Source: Periplaneta americana (lineage: Eukaryota; Arthropoda; Insecta; Blattodea; Blattidae). Taken from it: a stretch of 64,000 nucleotides of DNA. Below are positions 32,640-43,964 of this stretch, in pieces. The position numbers and the translations under genes were made by a program. How positions within the stretch are numbered: position 1 is the stretch's first letter; the number at the start of each line of letters is the position of its first letter. Below the pieces are notes generated by a model. The model saw only the letters and a program-made list of their open reading frames with translations. It was not told the origin of the DNA and searched no databases. The DNA lies in contig NC_091131.1 of NCBI RefSeq assembly GCF_040183065.1, positions 103,975,830 to 104,039,829 of the forward strand, given 5' to 3'.

Positions 32640-33516
32640 GGGCTATATTTAATATAATTAAATATGTACCAAACCTATATGCACATAGAATTATTCCAAT
32701 TCAGGAACAACAAAGTAAACTAAAAGAACTCCAAAAGGAAATAACATTTCATTGGATACCTAGTCATTGTGGTATACCTGGAAACGAGAAAGTCGATAAT
32801 ATTGCAAAACAGGCAACATATTTGCAACCAAGACTCTTCAAGTGATATCTCTATCCAATGCTTTTGCTTCAGTAAAGTCTCATTTTACAAACCTATGGAT
32901 CAACAATTGGCTCTCTTCTGACAAAGGAAAAATTTTACAGCCTGTACAAAAGAAACCAAATGACCTGGAAATGTACAAAAACTTGCCCAGACATGTTCAA
33001 ACATTTTTAACAAGAGCCAGAACAGGTCACATTGTCACACAATTGTACCTGCACCGATTTCACATTTCTGATAATCCTACTTGTCTGTGGTGTAATAATC
33101 ATGATGATCTGGAACACATTCTTCTATACTGTCCATTCATAAACCACAAAAGAAGTAAATTAAAATCATCAGTACCAGTTGTAGAAGACACAGCCCTGCA
33201 GTATATATTGACTACACCCCAACTCTGGCTACTAGCAACAGGCATCTATAATGAACACCGATCAAAATACCCCTCATTTCTCGTGAAAAACAACAACTGA
33301 ATAGACTACAGTGGACTTTATGTTGTCAGCAGACAGCTGGATACATTAAGAAGATTGATCTTCAGTGGGTTTCACTCTGATTCAGATCTAATGGCAAACA
33401 TGGTAACAACTTCTTCACTAAATACAAATCCTCACAATGCACTAAAAATGTAGTAAAGTTAGGTCTTCATTTGTAGGCTAACTGTATAGGTTAAATCGCT
33501 ATGTTTCTTCAGTCTC

Positions 33517-33592
<76 letters not shown>
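32640..33592 (+). pseudogene. RNase H-type non-LTR fragment with (AAT)n tail
   Basis: ITFHWIPSHCGIPGNEKVDN is the RNase H C-terminal block. After a frameshift at about 32850 come LPRHVQTFLTRARTGHIVTQ and CLWCNNHDDLEHILLYCPF, a Cys/His knuckle as in 25630-26330. The 3' side ends in a 75-bp (AAT)n run (33519-33592). It is 5'-truncated. Confidence 0.82.
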
Positions 33593-33595
<3 letters not shown>

Positions 33596-33696
33596 TGAGT
33601 ATGGAACTTGCAAATTTGTTTAATATTATTATTGTAACGTTTTCTTAGAAATTAAATGTAAGCTACCTATTAAAAAAAAATATTTTCCATTTTCAG

Positions 33697-33824
33697 GTTG
33701 CCTCATGGGGAAATCATACCCACGTCTACTCCTGTAATGATAATTGGAGCCAACAATGTTTTTGAAGTAGACTGCTGCTCTGAAGCACTGAAGATTGGAG
33801 ATAACAATGTGCTTGAAGCAAAAT
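33697..33824 (+). CDS. DCTN6: Dynactin subunit 6, coding exon 3
   Basis: It encodes (R)[20 protein letters not shown] and [20 protein letters not shown] then AK, equal to the middle of p27, where the family has PMIIGTNNVFEVGC and KMGDNNVIESKA. The NNVFEV and GDNNV blocks are diagnostic. The acceptor is ttttcag|G and the donor aaaT|gtttgt, slightly weak on the exon side. It ends after one base of a Ser codon completed by the next exon. The beta-helix continues through this exon. The loop [12 protein letters not shown] replaces the longer Asp/Glu/Pro loop of vertebrates. Confidence 0.96.
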
Positions 33825-35667
33825 GTTTGTATATTATTCCATTTTACTAATTAGCTTTTAGACTAGTCATTGTTTTAAGTTGTGTGTTTACCTGTATATG
33901 GTTGTCAGGAAACAAGACATGTTTTTGAAATGTATGGAAAAATTCTATACAACACAAAATAATGCATAAGATCTGGAAGGTTCACCAGTACTGCTAGATC
34001 AGTTGTGGTTGGCTACCCCAGACAATTGACACAAAAGAATAGGCACACCTTCCAGGTCTATAATTGATACGAGGAATAAATGAACCTTCCAGGTCTGGAG
34101 CGATATGGTTGGCTATCCCCAACATCTAAACCAGCAGAGTAGGTGAATTTTCCAAATTCCGAACATCATTATGGTTTGATAGGCAGCTCGTGATAAAATA
34201 TTACGCATGTACCCAATTTTGTGTTCCAAAGCTGAAGAGAATTTGAAATCATACATTTAATAATAGTAATAATAATGATAATAATAATAATAATAATAAT
34301 AATAATCATAATCATAATAATAATAATAATATTAATGAAACCCAATCTTTTTATTTCCAATTTTTCCTAGTAAGTCAGTTTACCCAGTTCTTTATGTTCA
34401 AAATTGCTTGAACAGGTTCATTGTTTATGTTTGTTAAAAATTAATACATAGGCTACCACAATACCGTTATTTAAAAAAGCGTGTATTGTGTAATATATAC
34501 ACTGATACACTATAGTGTGTACCACTACTGTAATTCCATTCTCATAGATTGATTACTATAAATACATACCAGTAAATATTATTCTTAAATATTGTATACC
34601 ACCATACAGATATTTAAATTCATACCACTATCACAGTCTGCAGCACATGTTTGAAAGCTACACTATGCTATTATGCTAACACTAAACCAAAAGACATATA
34701 TATATATATATATATATATAGCCCTCTTGCACTAAACTATAGTAATTCACAAATTAAATTCTCGAAGCAGTGCTGTATACAGACCCACACAAAGTAAACG
34801 TTCCAACAATAAGAAATGCTGACACCTACAGGCCAAAATATAGACTATTAAATTCCTTGCCTCGAAATATAGCAAGTGAAAGATAGGCATCAATGCACCT
34901 GACATCTGTAGGGTAGATTCACTGTTCACTTAACGCTTTGTGCTCTTGACAAGTCATAAGCAGCCAGCTAAAGACAATTTTGTCTCGCACATGCGTGTAA
35001 TTCCTGTAACTTCCTTGCAAAGAGCATGGCTTAAAGGTGAACGCACGTTGCCAAGTTTACATAAGTCCATGCACGATGCGGGAAGTTTAAAATACTCGAT
35101 TCTGATATTACACATCACCCCCTATGTCAGTACTGCATTAAATAATAAAACTAGTCGTGCTTCAATGGAAACAAGGTGTTCACATGCTCTTATTGACGCA
35201 CTGCCACTGGTTTGATACCTCAGATAATTAACCCAACAGAATAGGTGAACCTTCCAAGCTAAGAGCAGTATGGTTGACTACTCCAAACATCTGACATAAC
35301 AGAGTAGACGAATTTTCCAGATCCTAAACAACATTATGTTTACTACTCCAGATACATGGCCTAACAGTGTAGGCGAAATTTCCAGATCTCAAACAACATT
35401 ATGGTTTGCTACCCCAAACAATTGGCCCAATAAACTAGATGAACCTTTCATATCTCGAGCAACATTGTGGTTGCTACCACAAACCGTTGACCAAACAAAG
35501 AGCAGGTGTAGAGCAACATTATGGTTGGCTGTTTGAAATAAATGACCCAACAAAGTAAGCAAATTTTCTAAATCTCGAGCACCATTATTGTTCATATAGT
35601 AAAGTTGGCTAGGCTACAATAATTGACCTAACAGAGTTGGTCTTTAGTGACATTTTGGTCACATAAT

Positions 35668-36012
35668 AATAATCTATGGTGCTAAAGCCCGTGAAGGGCC
35701 TAGACCGACCAGCCAGCTGCTGGTCTCACGCCCATATGCCAAAGCAGAGGTGGACGATCATCCAACCAGAATGGAGGTATCGTGTGGTTAGCATGATGAT
35801 CCTCCCAACCATTATAGCTGGCTTTCGCAACCGGATTTCGCTACTTATCATAGCTCTCCAAGTGCATCACGATGCTGGGTGGGCGCTGGTCCCATACAAT
35901 GGCCGAAAATTCATGAGAAAATGTCTTCCCCCGTGAGGACTTGAACCAGCGCACATTCCGTAACACGAGTCATAGGCAGGATGCCTTAGACCACAATGCC
36001 ACGGCACAGGAC
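35668..36012 (-). mobile_element. SINE family C, inverted copy with TSD
   Basis: The tRNA-like head is at the right (complement of TTAGACCACAATGCCACGGC) and the 3' end GTGCTAAAGCCCGTGAAGGG at the left. A 15-bp TSD with one change (ttttggtcacataat / ttttggttacataat) lies at 35653-35667 and 36013-36027. Confidence 0.88.
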
Positions 36013-36027
36013 TTTTGGTTACATAAT

Positions 36028-36372
36028 CTGTGGAATATATATTGGTGTTGGCCGATGGCCTATAGATGGCCAAGACCAATCAGCCAACTGCTGACCTCAC
36101 ATCTACATGACTCAGTAGGGGTGAATGATCAGCCAATCAGTACAGAGGTAACATGCAGTTAGTACGATGATTCCCCCAACCTTTATAGCTGACTTTCACA
36201 ACTGGATTTTGCTATTCGCTAGTTTCCCAAATTCATTGTTGCTGAGACAGCACTGGTCTCATATAGTAGCCAAAATGTCTTAACAAAATTTTGCCTTCAT
36301 GAGAACTCGAGCCAGCACTCATTGCTAGTGTGAGGTATGATGCTTTGCTTTAGAGACCATGTTGTCGTGAAC
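36028..36372 (-). mobile_element. SINE family C, older adjacent copy
   Basis: The same order as 35668-36012 with more changes (CCAATCAGCCAACTGCTGAC, CATGCAGTTAGTACGATGAT). It lies head-to-tail against it. Confidence 0.75.
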
Positions 36373-36671
36373 AATATTATTCTTCATTACACCAAACAAC
36401 TGGCCCAACATGTTAGGCAAACTCTTCAGATCTAGAATGACATTATCCTAAGGATGGAACATGTCAGCAGTTTTAAAACGATTAAGAATATGATTTTTTC
36501 ATAAGTCACTTTGAAAACCTGAACTCTTGAAACATATATTTAATTTAGATTTTCTTTACATATACTTTTCAGAACTTTATTCTGCACTGCTGTCAAAGAT
36601 AGTGAGATTATTTTACATGTAAAATACTAATTTCCTTTTCATACAATGAGCAGTTATGAATTTATTTTCAG

Positions 36672-36814
36672 CCTTTATTGGAAGAGAAGTGGAATTAACT
36701 AATGGATGCATTGTGGGTGCAGCTTGCAAACTAACATGTCCTGAAGTTGTACAGGAAAATACAGTAATTTTTGGCAGTAAGTGTGCACGTCGCCAGCAAG
36801 CTGATAGACCTCCA
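36672..36814 (+). CDS. DCTN6: Dynactin subunit 6, coding exon 4
   Basis: It encodes (S)FIGREVELTNGCIVGAACKL, TCPEVVQENTVIFGSKCARR and QQADRPP. This matches the p27 stretch [21 protein letters not shown]...[22 protein letters not shown]. It carries the last helix coils and the start of the C-terminal tail. The acceptor is attttcag|CC and the donor CCTCCA|gtaagt (strong). It is 143 bp and ends on a codon boundary. Read-through into the intron would add about 30 residues before a stop at 36908. Confidence 0.97.
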
Positions 36815-37050
36815 GTAAGTAATATGATCAGTCAGAAGATCTGTTTGCTAGTATATGATCTTATAATACTGTGTTGTAGAGATAAATGTGTAACCTCAAC
36901 TATTTCATAAGATAAGCACAGTTTTAAGAAATTATTTTATCGTAGTAGTAGTAATATTAGAGAGACTCATGTTACAAACTGATTTCTTAAATAATATATT
37001 CTTATGCATGTCTAAAGTGAAAATTAATTTTTTTTTCCGTTCCTTTCCAG

Positions 37051-37140
37051 CCTCAGACTCTGCAGCTGGACTTCTTGACAAAAGTTCTACCCAACTATCA
37101 TCATCTAAAGAAACCTCACAAGAAATCCAGCAATGCGTAA
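37051..37140 (+). CDS. DCTN6: Dynactin subunit 6, last coding exon and stop
   Basis: It encodes [20 protein letters not shown] then KPHKKSSNA and TAA at 37138-37140. This is the highly conserved p27 C-terminus ([21 protein letters not shown]). In other animals this tail forms the C-terminal helix that packs on the beta-helix, with phosphorylation sites regulating kinetochore use. The acceptor is ttcctttccag|CC. Candidate poly(A) signals downstream are ATTAAA at 37277-37282 and AATAAA at 37523-37528. The four exons sum to about 176 residues against about 190 in human, leaving only the short N-terminus missing. Confidence 0.97.
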   Translation, partial: PQTLQLDFLTKVLPNYHHLKKPHKKSSNA

Positions 37141-37605
37141 CAGCCTAAATAACTCCATGCTTATACAAAGCAACCAATTATTTGCGTATTTAATTGTATA
37201 ATATATATTCTTAGATAATTTATGTCGTATTATTTTATAAAACAGTGTATGATATTTATTATTATTATTTTCACATATTAAACAACATCCCTAATCAAAA
37301 TGCACTACAAACCTAGCCACAAGTGAATAAGGATATTTGCAAAAATGTTTAAGAAGCTTTTTTTTCTTTTTCGATTATGTATTTCTTCAGTTCAGCTTTA
37401 TCGGAGTTGAAAAAAGGAGATTATAACTTTGTTACATTTAGTTGAAGCAAAGGAAACAGTAAAATAGAGTGAACAGCAGGATTCGGACTTGCTTTATCAA
37501 CATAGTAGTTTTCTAATTTATAAATAAATTTCATTTTGTTATTATATCAATCTTACACAATACGTAACATTTTGCATACTCCATTCTGTATGGAGAATGT
37601 AGCCT
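37141..37605 (+). other. DCTN6 3' UTR and downstream
   Basis: No other feature is seen. The transcript end is unknown; two poly(A) signal candidates are given with the last exon. Confidence 0.55.
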
Positions 37606-37609
37606 TATA

Positions 37610-38152
37610 CAGGGTCCAGCAAAAAAATCTGACATTTTTAAGTTGACAGTAACTGTGGCTATGATAGTAACGCAGTGGTGGGAGGATAGAGAATGAACGC
37701 CATTATTGATATCATTTCAGTTGCAATGAATCCATGGAATGCATCATGTCGAGCATTTGCTGTGGAGATGTTTTTCAAAACTAATGATTCAGTGTAGGTT
37801 TCTACAACATTTCAGTGTGGGTCGACATGGGCGAAGTTCCCTGTCATAACACAATTTTATGGAAGGTAAACAATTTCAGAACGATTTCTTCAGCATCAAA
37901 ATGTAAGTCAACAGGAAGGCCAAGGATTGCCCATATGCAGTGCAGTGCTGAACTTCAGAATCAGGCTGCGGGAGTTCATTAGAAAAAAATGGACGTCATT
38001 TGGAGGGTGTAATCTTCAAAACCTAATTTTGTTCTTTTGCATCAGTAAATGGCAATAATAATGCCTCTTTTCGATAAAAGAATGAAGACCAATTTACATT
38101 AAAATACAACTTCATTTAAAAAAAGTCAGATCTTTTTGTCAGGCCCTATGTA
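37610..38152 (+). mobile_element. Tc1/mariner (IS630)-like element, deleted
   Basis: TACAGGGTCCAGCAAAAAAA at the left and the complement of GTCAGATCTTTTTGTCAGGCCCTA at the right form diverged TIRs (AATCTGAC / AGATCTGAC inside). The interior reads ACRAFAVEMFFKTNDSV then TTFQCGSTWAKFPV with frame breaks, the N-terminal HTH of an IS630-like transposase. The catalytic part is missing. Confidence 0.7.
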
Positions 38153-38285
38153 AATAGAAAATTCAATAACCATAACATTCTATTCCTTCTTCGTATAGAT
38201 TGGTTTTTAAAGAAGTAATACTTCAATTTTTGTGATTTCCTATGACTTCTGTTAATTTGACAAAAAGGTATGATAATTCTATGTA

Positions 38286-38751
38286 CAGTAGACCCTCGAT
38301 TTAACGGACCTCGATTCAATGGACTTTGGATTTAACAGACATATTTTAAAATCCCTATTTCTAGATTATTTTAGGTAGTTTCGATCTTTAGTAATAAAGA
38401 AACAACATGCAATTGGAAAGCAAGTGAAGATTGATGCTTTCTTCATTCAGCCTACTAGTTCACAACACCTTCTACCAGTAAATAAGTGCTTGCATATTCT
38501 TTTGAACCATCAGTCACTAACAGAAAGGGTTTTTTTAATCATTAAAATGGTCTGTAAAATGTTTTTTTATTACTGTACTGTATTTATAATTGGGCCCTAA
38601 TACTGTATAGTGTTTCATATTAAAATAGTAATACATTGTACTGTAGTGTTAAAATTTCAGTGTTGTATTACAAAATATTACCTTTTAAAAAATTCTCTAT
38701 TTAACTGACACTTCTTAGCCCCTATTAGTCCGTTAAATCGAGGGTCTGCTG
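38286..38751. mobile_element. Tigger/pogo-like MITE, TA target
   Basis: CAGTAGACCCTCGATTTAAC at the left and the complement of GTTAAATCGAGGGTCTGCTG at the right are inverted and flanked by TA (38284-38285 and 38752-38753). It is 466 bp and non-coding. Confidence 0.9.
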
Positions 38752-38948
38752 TATATGTCATTGGATCTGATATTTGAGAGTTGAAACCAGCCGAGATAAT
38801 GGTTTTTTAAGGATGGTGAAAATTCTTAGCAAGATTTCTTTCGTAAAGAAAGTAAAGATGGGGGTCCAGCATCATGTATTTGCAGTGTGCAAGAGAAATC
38901 TGTTTCCAATAAATTGTCATCATCTCATTTCTTATCATTAAGGAAATG

Positions 38949-39415
38949 AATTGAAGAGTGTGATCCAAAACCGCATTAAGTCCATTTTTATGAAAGGACT
39001 GAGCTATTTTTTTTTAATCCATCAGTCTATGGACTGAGAAAGTTTTCAAGTGACATGCACAACACCAGGGGCGTATTTTGCGGGCTACCGGCGGTAGCCC
39101 AAGGAAATTACAAAAGAAAAAGTTTATAATATAACATAATGTAATAATTTTGTATTATTAGTTTTACCATAGTAATTAAAATTAAAGTAATTGTTAGATA
39201 TATTTTGTGTAATAATAGGGTCAGCGGTAGCCCAAACCCTTTAACCAGTATACGCCACTGCACAACACAAACTTTTAGACAAGAATTAGCGTTGTTTTGC
39301 AAAAAAAACAAGCTTAATATATGACAGAGGTCTCAAACATAATCATATATATTACCTATAAATCATAAAAATGGCCAAATGGACTGAGCGAATTTTGAGA
39401 TCACACTCTTCAATT
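38949..39415. mobile_element. TIR element containing a nested hAT-like MITE
   Basis: AATTGAAGAGTGTGATC and GATCACACTCTTCAATT are perfect inverted ends; TCAGTCCATTT-type motifs also pair inside. The 195-bp MITE at 39066-39260 is inserted within. Confidence 0.75.
39066..39260. mobile_element. 195-bp hAT-like MITE with exact TSD
   Basis: It starts CAGGGGCGTATTTTG and ends TATACGCCACTG; GGTAGCCC-rich subterminal sequence is inverted. CACAACAC flanks both sides (39058-39065 and 39261-39268). Confidence 0.9.
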
Positions 39416-40467
39416 GCATGTCCAAATTCAAAATCGGAATTGAAGACTCAAACTAGCAAGGTTATAGATGAAGACATTGAAAACCAAATCTGGGGCATTG
39501 CAGATTAACTAATCGTATTCATATTATCTTGTATTTGAGTTTAAAAAAATGTATTGAAAGTTTTAAGTTCAGTAATTAACGAGAAAATTAAAAGATGGTT
39601 GCATAGGCTCTTGCTAAGATTTAATAGTTAATTATTAACAAGATTATTTCTTCTGTAAAAACATATATTTCTTCCTGGCTCACACAATTCTAATGTTAAT
39701 TAATGCAGCATTATATATTTTATATTAAAATTTTCATTTTATTTACAATAATATTATTATTCTATTGTCTCGTACTAAAATATTTTATTATAAATACATA
39801 TTAAGGTTGAATAAAGCACAGCTCCTGTGTTACTTGTATAACATATGTGAAATTTTGTATATGAAGAAGTTATATGCTTATTTGAAGTTGATTTATGGAA
39901 TTAGCCATGCAAGAGAATCTGCAAAGATAAACAGTGATATAATTTGGAACTTTGAAAAGCATAATACACAGAGCCATATTATATATATATTCTTATTCAC
40001 AATAAACGAAAATTTGTTACAGATTGTGGTAAGAAGTATGTGCTTATTTCATGTGAATTATAAAATAAATTATCCATGATATTTAAGGTGAATTTTATTT
40101 CTGTTGTTACACAGTAAACGAGAAAGACAGGTTGTGATTTTGACCCAATCATTACACTTGCTTATAAATTTGAGTTTCTTATGAAACCTAAGGAAGATTA
40201 CAAAGGCACTTGCAAAATTGCTTGCTTTCGTCATACATTATACTAGTCCTGGAGAGAGATTAAATCTGCGGACTGGCAATAGATTTACAGTCTATAACCA
40301 AGAAGCTCAGCCATTCTGTTGATTAATTATAAAGCTGTTTATGAGATAATTTCTAATTTATTCAGAACAGAGATAAATGGCTTCTATTTTACATTACAAT
40401 ATTTTGATCTTGACAGAACTGAAAGAGTAATTATTAGTCTAGTGCAGTGATTTAGTAATTTACATTT
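39416..40467. other. No gene recognised
   Basis: At 40113-40131 the string AACGAGAAAGACAGG matches the terminus of the 240-bp MITE, so a fragment of that family may lie here. The frame 39765-40079 has no recognisable motif. Confidence 0.35.
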
Positions 40468-41881
40468 GAAGAGTCCACTGCAAGAATGATGGATGTCATT
40501 TGGAATACGTTTTGCAGGAGAAGCAATTGAAAGTTTGAAATGTTTAGCGCTCAAAGCTTAACTGAGATTTTCCAATCATTACTGGACAAAGACTATCAGT
40601 CAGTGGCGGCTGATTGACTGAGGCAAGTGAGGCCGGGCCTCAGTCACTTGGCTTAACTGAAATCAAATTTTGAGTTTTTATATAATGTATTAGTTATTTG
40701 AATGAAGCATATATCGCTGTAGAAACATTTGAAAACTTTGATGTATATAGACCTGTTTTGCAGTAAAATTTGTTCCTGAGGCCAGGATCGCTCGTGCTGG
40801 ATCTGGCTTGTGATGTATATAGATCTGTTTTGCAGTAAAATTTGTTCCTGAGGCCAGAATCGTTCGTGCCGGGTCTGGCTTAATGCATTTCATATCTTTT
40901 CTCAGGCTTTGAGTTTACGCTTAAAACGTTGTAGCTGAGGCACAATTTGTCTGGCCTGGTCAGGTTTCACTTGTCCCATCCATGGGCTGGCCTCAAGGGT
41001 AGAGTGGGGTGGGAATAGCAGTGGTGACTTGTCTTCCTAACTAGGCCATAAATAACAAAATTCCAGCTCTTTGGCAGGCAGAGACCCACTCTATTCTCTC
41101 CCCTTATGTCTTAGTTTATGACTTAAGCGAGGGTGTTGTACTATTGTACTTCGTAGTATATACAATAGTGAATCTGGGCCAATGTTATGTATTTCGGAAA
41201 AATATAAACAGAAACAAATGAGAGAAATAATGCTGGTGGAGTTAATTCATTGTTAGAGTGTCCTTTTTCGAGAAGAAATAATACTGAAAGAAAGGAAGTT
41301 TTAAATAAAGAGAGAGACTACCAAGATACGACATCGCTGATAATTTTTCTGACACAATCTTAAAACGCGAGTTTCTATTGCATCCTGGTATGGGCAACAT
41401 AAATGGTTATGTGGTAATGTGATGCAAAATAAACTTCTCTTGCCCTTGTTTGTTGCTGTCAAAGGAAAAAAATAAAAAGAAAAGAAAGAAAGAGGAATTT
41501 CAACACATAATATGGGATGCTTCATCACACGAAACAATCACTGAAACTCAGAGCGTAACAGCTTATTTGGTGAGTGAAATTATTATTTTTCATTGATAGT
41601 AATAAGAATAGACTAATAATAGTAATAATAATAATACAGTAATAATGATATTAATAATATAATAACAATAATTTTTAATATCATAAACATTTCCTATCGG
41701 AGGCACTTAAACTAGTTGCATCTGGCCTCACCGAGGATTTCGATCACCGGCCGCTCCTGCTATCAGTGTTAATGCCATATAACTCTCTATGTACATTCTA
41801 TATGTCTTAAGCTATGCATTGACAGTCTTGGTTCATTTTCGACAAGAAAGTGACATCCATCATTCTTGCAGTGGACTCTTC
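40468..41881. mobile_element. 247-bp MITE, copy 2, split by hAT-like MITE
   Basis: The halves 40468-40600 and 41768-41881 align with 5118-5364. The sequence at the break in copy 1, GACTATCAGTGTTAATG, is uninterrupted. ATTTACAT occurs at both outer edges with a two-base offset, so its own TSD is possible but not exact. Confidence 0.9.
40601..41759. mobile_element. hAT-like MITE nested in copy 2, exact TSD
   Basis: The ends CAGTGGCGGCTGATT and ...CGGCCGCTCCTG resemble those of the 50851-53637 hAT. CTATCAGT flanks both sides (40593-40600 and 41760-41767). The interior holds a 72-bp tandem duplication (40739-40882) and no transposase. Confidence 0.92.
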
Positions 41882-42880
41882 ATTTACATAGAAACACATG
41901 CTATAATTGATTCTAACAAGGAAGACCAATACCTTAAACCAGTCATCATCAGATAGCACATTTCTGGGCAGTGGCCATATTTCCCCTCCAGAGATAACAA
42001 GCATAGCCTTACAATGTCCGATCTTGATTCATTCATCCCATGCGGGCAAGTATCTGAAGCCTTGTAGATCACTGTAATGATGGAATCCACCTTGCAGAGA
42101 CCTTTAACTTGCTCAAGACATTGACTCAGATGTGGTGCACCCGTTCAGTTGAGATACTAACCCGAAACCCTTTGACATAACTTAATGGACTTGCCTGACC
42201 CAGATGACATTGTCAGCGACTGTCAGGACTAAATAATCAGTTTAGATTTCATATCATTCATCTTCCTCATCTCATTCAATAGACATATTTAGGTCAAGAC
42301 GCATATCTTCATCCGCTAATGGGAGGGAGCATCCTCTCCGCAACCGTTCCTGGGTTCCCAGCTTTCCGCAATATCTCTGCCAGGATTCATTCCTTAAGAG
42401 CACTTCCAAGGGCCCTTCAACACCTTGGAAGGGTCGTTAGAATGGATCCTGTGCTGCTTGGTCATCTTGGTGGTGTGAACTTTGAGCAGGTGAAGGTAGG
42501 AGGCCTGCACTGGGTGAGCGGGTGAGGAGTCACATGCGGCTAATGGACTGGTACGCCCTCATCCTCATTCATCCCATAACATTTGGGGTGCGCAATAAGC
42601 CTCAATATGGCCGACATACAAAAGGTCGTCCTAATCCGCTCGTAGCCACTGTGACCTAACCTAACCGGTCCATACTGTACATTACTAATGAGTTCGCGTG
42701 GAGTATTACAGAAATGGTAATGAACATTTTCCAAATATGTAGATGTTCACTTACTGTTGCATGTTAATACAGAAAACTAAAATTACTGTATATTCCTAAA
42801 TTTAATTAAAATAGTAATAAGATATATATTTAAATAAGCTGCGAAAAGGTATTTGTCAAATACAGGAGGGAGAGCCATTA
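41882..42880. other. No gene recognised
   Basis: Moderately GC-rich, repeat-like text at 42310-42700; no motif identified. Confidence 0.35.
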
Positions 42881-43246
42881 ATCCTTCCCATTGAAGGCTT
42901 TAAGGAACGAACCTGGACAAATACCCAATGTCCCATTCCTACCTTCCCGTGGTGCAGCTGTTAGTATATTTTTACAAGCTGAACTAAAGGGAGGGGCTAT
43001 TCATCAATTAGCACTGGTCAGCTTGATGAGTTAATGACTGAATTTGGTATAATTTTCCTTTATCTAATATCTAATTCCCTTTTTACCCTTTCCTATCCAG
43101 TCCTCCGACTGAACTCTTCTTTTCTTCGACCCCAACGGTATTAGAGCATTCGAAGCCTAGGGGTTCATTTCCCTTTCCTTCCTACCCTTTCTACTTTTCT
43201 GTTCCTAGTGCTGACCTGCTATGGCACTAAAATCGTCCTCCATTGG

Positions 43247-43964
43247 CTTGAGGGGTTAGGTACAGCTTACAGCAGTAAAATATTTGGAAATATTTTCCTC
43301 CATTACTGTATCTTATACAATAATGAAAATTGGTATGTGTAAAACACTGTGCTTCTGCTATATTAAAAAAAAAAATATTTTTACGACTTAAAAAACAATT
43401 TTTTTTTTCAAAATTCAAAATGGTAGCAGTTTTCTGTGCAGTGATGAAGCGTTTCTCTCATAACTCATAAACTTGTTAACTTTTTCATGTTCTCTCTTAT
43501 TTTATTGCTGAAACTCATGTTTACAATATCATGCTCTTTCAACTACATTCCTTAATAAATAATATATATTTTTTGTGTTAGAAGAAAATACTGATATTTG
43601 ACCTTTTTTTAAAAGAATTTTTTTCTTATCAGACAATCTGTCAAAGATAGAGAAGTGATCTTGCATCATATTGTAGATATGACATGCATAAATACACACA
43701 AAAAATTTCATCACATAATATTGGATAGTTTTTTAGTTATGTGGGAAATGTTTCATCACTGCACAGTGAACTGAATTTTGAAAAAAAAAAATGTAAATAT
43801 ATATATTTTTTTTAATGTAAAAATATTTTTTTCATGTAGCAGAAGGGCATAGTTTTACACATACTAATTTTCATTATTGTACAGGATATAGTAATGGAGG
43901 AAAAAAATGTTGAATATTTACAAAATTTTACTGCTGTAAGCTGTACCTAACTCCTTAAGGAGGG
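43247..43964. mobile_element. Full-length palindromic (fold-back) MITE
   Basis: GGTTAGGTACAGCTTACAGC at the left is matched by GCTGTAAGCTGTACCTAACT at the right. Complementarity continues inward over most of the element (ATTTTCCTCCATTACTGTAT / ATATAGTAATGGAGG; CTGTGCAGTGATGAA / TTCATCACTGCACAG). It is very A/T-rich in the centre. The exact TSD is unclear. Confidence 0.8.

Larger units (their letters stand above)
25436..33696 (+). other. DCTN6 intron 2 (8.26 kb, TE-filled)
   Basis: GT...AG bounded. It contains two RNase H-type non-LTR fragments, one 1.1-kb palindromic element, a Tc1-like relic, a hAT with nested pogo-like insert, and (TCA)n and (AAT)n tracts. Segment 26640-26960 is an AT-rich repeat-like stretch without coding content. 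Confidence 0.9.
33970..36440 (+). repeat. Degenerate 60-70-bp minisatellite in three blocks
   Basis: Units with ...TTCCAGATCTCGAGCAACAT, TATGGTTGGCTACCCCAAAC, AATTGGCCCAACAGAGTAGG-type sequence occur at about 33970-34160, 35215-35650 and 36385-36445. The blocks are separated by unrelated sequence and by SINEs. Confidence 0.75.
33825..36671 (+). other. DCTN6 intron 3 (2.85 kb): split minisatellite, SINEs, microsatellites
   Basis: GT...AG bounded. It contains (AAT)n at 34255-34331, (TA)n at 34697-34720, a degenerate 60-70-bp tandem repeat and two SINE family C copies. Segment 34340-35200 shows no recognised element. Confidence 0.85.

Noticed and set aside
36656-36910. 84-residue frame starting at an ATG upstream of DCTN6 exon 4
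   Set aside because: The ATG is in the intron; conserved sequence begins exactly at the AG acceptor and ends at GTAAGT.
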